DNA of 6,428 bases. Source: Gammaproteobacteria bacterium (GTDB taxonomy: Bacteria; Pseudomonadota; Gammaproteobacteria; Eutrophobiales; Eutrophobiaceae). The DNA is taken from the NCBI GenBank assembly GCA_012270695.1, contig JAAXHV010000488.1:1-6428 (forward strand), in the 5' to 3' direction. This document shows positions 4,891-6,428 of this stretch, piece after piece. Both the position numbers and the translations under genes were made by a program. How positions within the stretch are numbered: position 1 is the first letter of the stretch; each line of letters begins with the position of its first letter. Under the pieces are notes generated by a model. It was not told the origin of the DNA, ran no database searches, and worked only from the letters and a program-made list of their open reading frames with translations.

Positions 4891-6428
4891 ATGAATATGA
4901 ATAGTACAGGCCGAGCCAGGCAGGCAGAACATCAGCGACGCGTGATTCGAGCGCCACGTGGAGCAGAGCTCTCGGCTAAGAGCTGGCAGACCGAAGCACC
5001 CTTGAGGATGATCATGAACAACCTGGACCCTGAGGTTGCTGAACGCCCGGATGACCTGATCGTTTATGGAGGAGTAGGCAAAGCAGCCCGCAACTGGGCA
5101 TGTTTTGACAGTATCGTAGAAACGTTGAAACAACTGAACCAGGATGAGACGCTTTTAATCCAATCGGGTAAACCGGTCGGCGTGGTCAAAACCTGCAGCG
5201 ATGCGCCGCGGGTATTGATCGCCAACTCCAATCTGGTTCCAGCCTGGGCCGACTGGGAGCACTTCAACGAACTCGACCGTAAGGGCCTGATGATGTTCGG
5301 CCAGATGACAGCCGGTTCCTGGATCTACATCGCCAGCCAGGGAATTGTTCAAGGCACTTATGAAACATTCGTGGAAATGGGACGGCAACACTACAACGGC
5401 GACCTCAAGGGAAAGTGGATACTGAGCGCCGGTCTCGGTGGCATGGGCGGTGCGCAGGCTCTTGCGGCCACCATGGCCGGCGCCTCGATAATCGTGGTGG
5501 AATGTCAGGAGAGCCGGCTCGACTTCAGGTTGCGTACGGGATATGTGGACAAAAAAGCCACGACCCTGAAGGAGGCGATGGCTGTCTTAAACGGCGCGAT
5601 CCGTAAAGGCGAGGCAGTTTCCATCGGTTTGTTGGGTAATGCGGCTGAACTCCTGCCGGAGATGGTTACGCGGGGGGTCCGCCCTGATGCCGTCACCGAT
5701 CAAACGTCTGCGCACGACCCGGTGAACGGCTATCTGCCGATAGGCTGGTCGGTTGAAGAATGGGAGGCGCAACGCCGCAGGGACCCGGGGATGGTGGCTG
5801 CCGCGGCGAAACGATCCATAGCGGTGCATGTCAAGGCCATGCTGGATTTTCAAACAGCCGGTGTTCCCGTATTTGATTACGGCAATAACATCCGCCAGTT
5901 GGCAAAAGATGAAGGCGTTGATAACGCGTTTGATTTTCCCGGATTCGTACCGGCCTACATCCGGCCGTTATTCTGCCGGGGTATCGGGCCATTCCGTTGG
6001 GTAGCCCTGTCCGGCGACCCGGAAGACATTTATAAAACGGATGAGAAGGTCAAGGAACTCATCCCGGACGACCCGCACCTGCATAATTGGCTTGATATGG
6101 CGGAACAACGAATTCAGTTCCAGGGACTGCCGGCGCGGATATGCTGGGTTGGCCTGGGTCAGCGTCATCGGCTCGGTCTTGCATTCAACGAGATGGTAAA
6201 CAGCGGAGAACTCTCCGGTCCGGTTGTGATTGGCCGGGATCACCTGGATTCGGGTTCCGTCGCCAGCCCGAACCGGGAAACCGAATCCATGAAAGACGGT
6301 TCGGACGCGGTTGCCGATTGGCCGTTATTGAATGCCCTGGTGAATACAGCCAGCGGCGCCACCTGGGTGTCGATACACCATGGCGGTGGAGTGGGTATGG
6401 GATATTCGATACACGCCGGTCTGGTCGT
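4891..6428 (+). CDS. hutU: Urocanate hydratase (runs off right edge)
   Basis: A cytoplasmic NAD+-dependent enzyme converting urocanate to 4-imidazolone-5-propionate, the second step of histidine breakdown. 512 complete codons are visible of about 555-565. The sequence matches HutU throughout: IRAPRG, SWQTEAPLRMIMNNLDPEVA, VYGGVGKAARNW, LIQSGKPVGV, LIANSNLVPAWADWEHFNEL, GQMTAGSWIYIASQGIVQGT, the NAD-binding GLGGMGGAQ (181-189), DQTSAHDP, FDYGNNIRQ, FVPAYIRPLFCRG, the catalytic Cys in ARICWVGLG (C418, equivalent to Cys410 of the Pseudomonas enzyme), VIGRDHLDSGSV and HHGGGVGMG. There is no frameshift or stop in the visible part. ATG 4891 and ATG 4897 are both possible, with GAGAAG (4881-4886) upstream. 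HutC-type control is predicted from the operator at 4812-4824. Unlike its neighbours hutF and hutI, it looks functional. Confidence 0.96.
   Translation, partial: MNMNSTGRARQAEHQRRVIRAPRGAELSAKSWQTEAPLRMIMNNLDPEVAERPDDLIVYGGVGKAARNWACFDSIVETLKQLNQDETLLIQSGKPVGVVKTCSDAPRVLIANSNLVPAWADWEHFNELDRKGLMMFGQMTAGSWIYIASQGIVQGTYETFVEMGRQHYNGDLKGKWILSAGLGGMGGAQALAATMAGASIIVVECQESRLDFRLRTGYVDKKATTLKEAMAVLNGAIRKGEAVSIGLLGNAAELLPEMVTRGVRPDAVTDQTSAHDPVNGYLPIGWSVEEWEAQRRRDPGMVAAAAKRSIAVHVKAMLDFQTAGVPVFDYGNNIRQLAKDEGVDNAFDFPGFVPAYIRPLFCRGIGPFRWVALSGDPEDIYKTDEKVKELIPDDPHLHNWLDMAEQRIQFQGLPARICWVGLGQRHRLGLAFNEMVNSGELSGPVVIGRDHLDSGSVASPNRETESMKDGSDAVADWPLLNALVNTASGATWVSIHHGGGVGMGYSIHAGLV

Noticed and set aside
1..6428. 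CRISPR arrays, tRNA or rRNA genes, insertion sequences and attachment sites.
   Set aside because: No regularly spaced repeats, cloverleaf-like sequence, transposase fragment or terminal inverted repeats were seen, including at the hutF/hutI junction.

Overview
The window is bacterial, most likely from a Gram-negative proteobacterium. It carries the N-terminal part of a TonB-dependent outer-membrane receptor with a proteobacterial-style TonB box. It also carries genes of the hut (histidine utilization) system in the version that uses HutF (formiminoglutamate deiminase) and a HutC repressor, as in pseudomonads and many marine gammaproteobacteria. The exact taxon cannot be settled from sequence alone.

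Layout. From 551 leftwards (minus strand) runs the 5' part of a TonB-dependent receptor, cut by the window edge. Divergent from it, on the plus strand, is a compact run of genes: an HD-domain protein of the PhnZ/MIOX-like mixed-valent diiron oxygenase type (639-1331), a carboxymuconolactone decarboxylase/AhpD-fold protein (1341-1913), a VanA-like Rieske non-haem iron oxygenase (1967-3001) and a HutC-type GntR repressor (3055-3777). Next comes a decayed hut region: a fragment of hutF lacking both ends (3776-4420, plus), joined directly to a fragment holding only the first quarter of hutI on the opposite strand (4421-4735, minus). A 155-bp regulatory gap follows, and then an apparently intact hutU (urocanate hydratase) runs off the right edge.

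How it fits together. Two perfect TGTA-N2-TACA sites, the pattern known for HutC, lie in the window. One is in the promoter gap upstream of hutU (TGTATATACA, 4813-4822). The other is in the divergent gap between the receptor and the HD-domain gene (TGTAAGTACA, 601-610). Both sit in the same wider frame TTGTANNTACATA. This places the receptor/oxygenase operon under the histidine/urocanate regulator encoded at its own end. The main hypothesis is an accessory pathway that imports an imidazole or histidine-derived compound (for example an N-methylated one) and oxidises it, feeding urocanate/histidine catabolism. The substrate is inferred and not proven.

The convergent hutF/hutI junction looks like one deletion that removed the 3' ends of both genes. 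The imidazolonepropionase and formiminoglutamate deiminase steps therefore cannot be made from this locus unless intact copies exist elsewhere.
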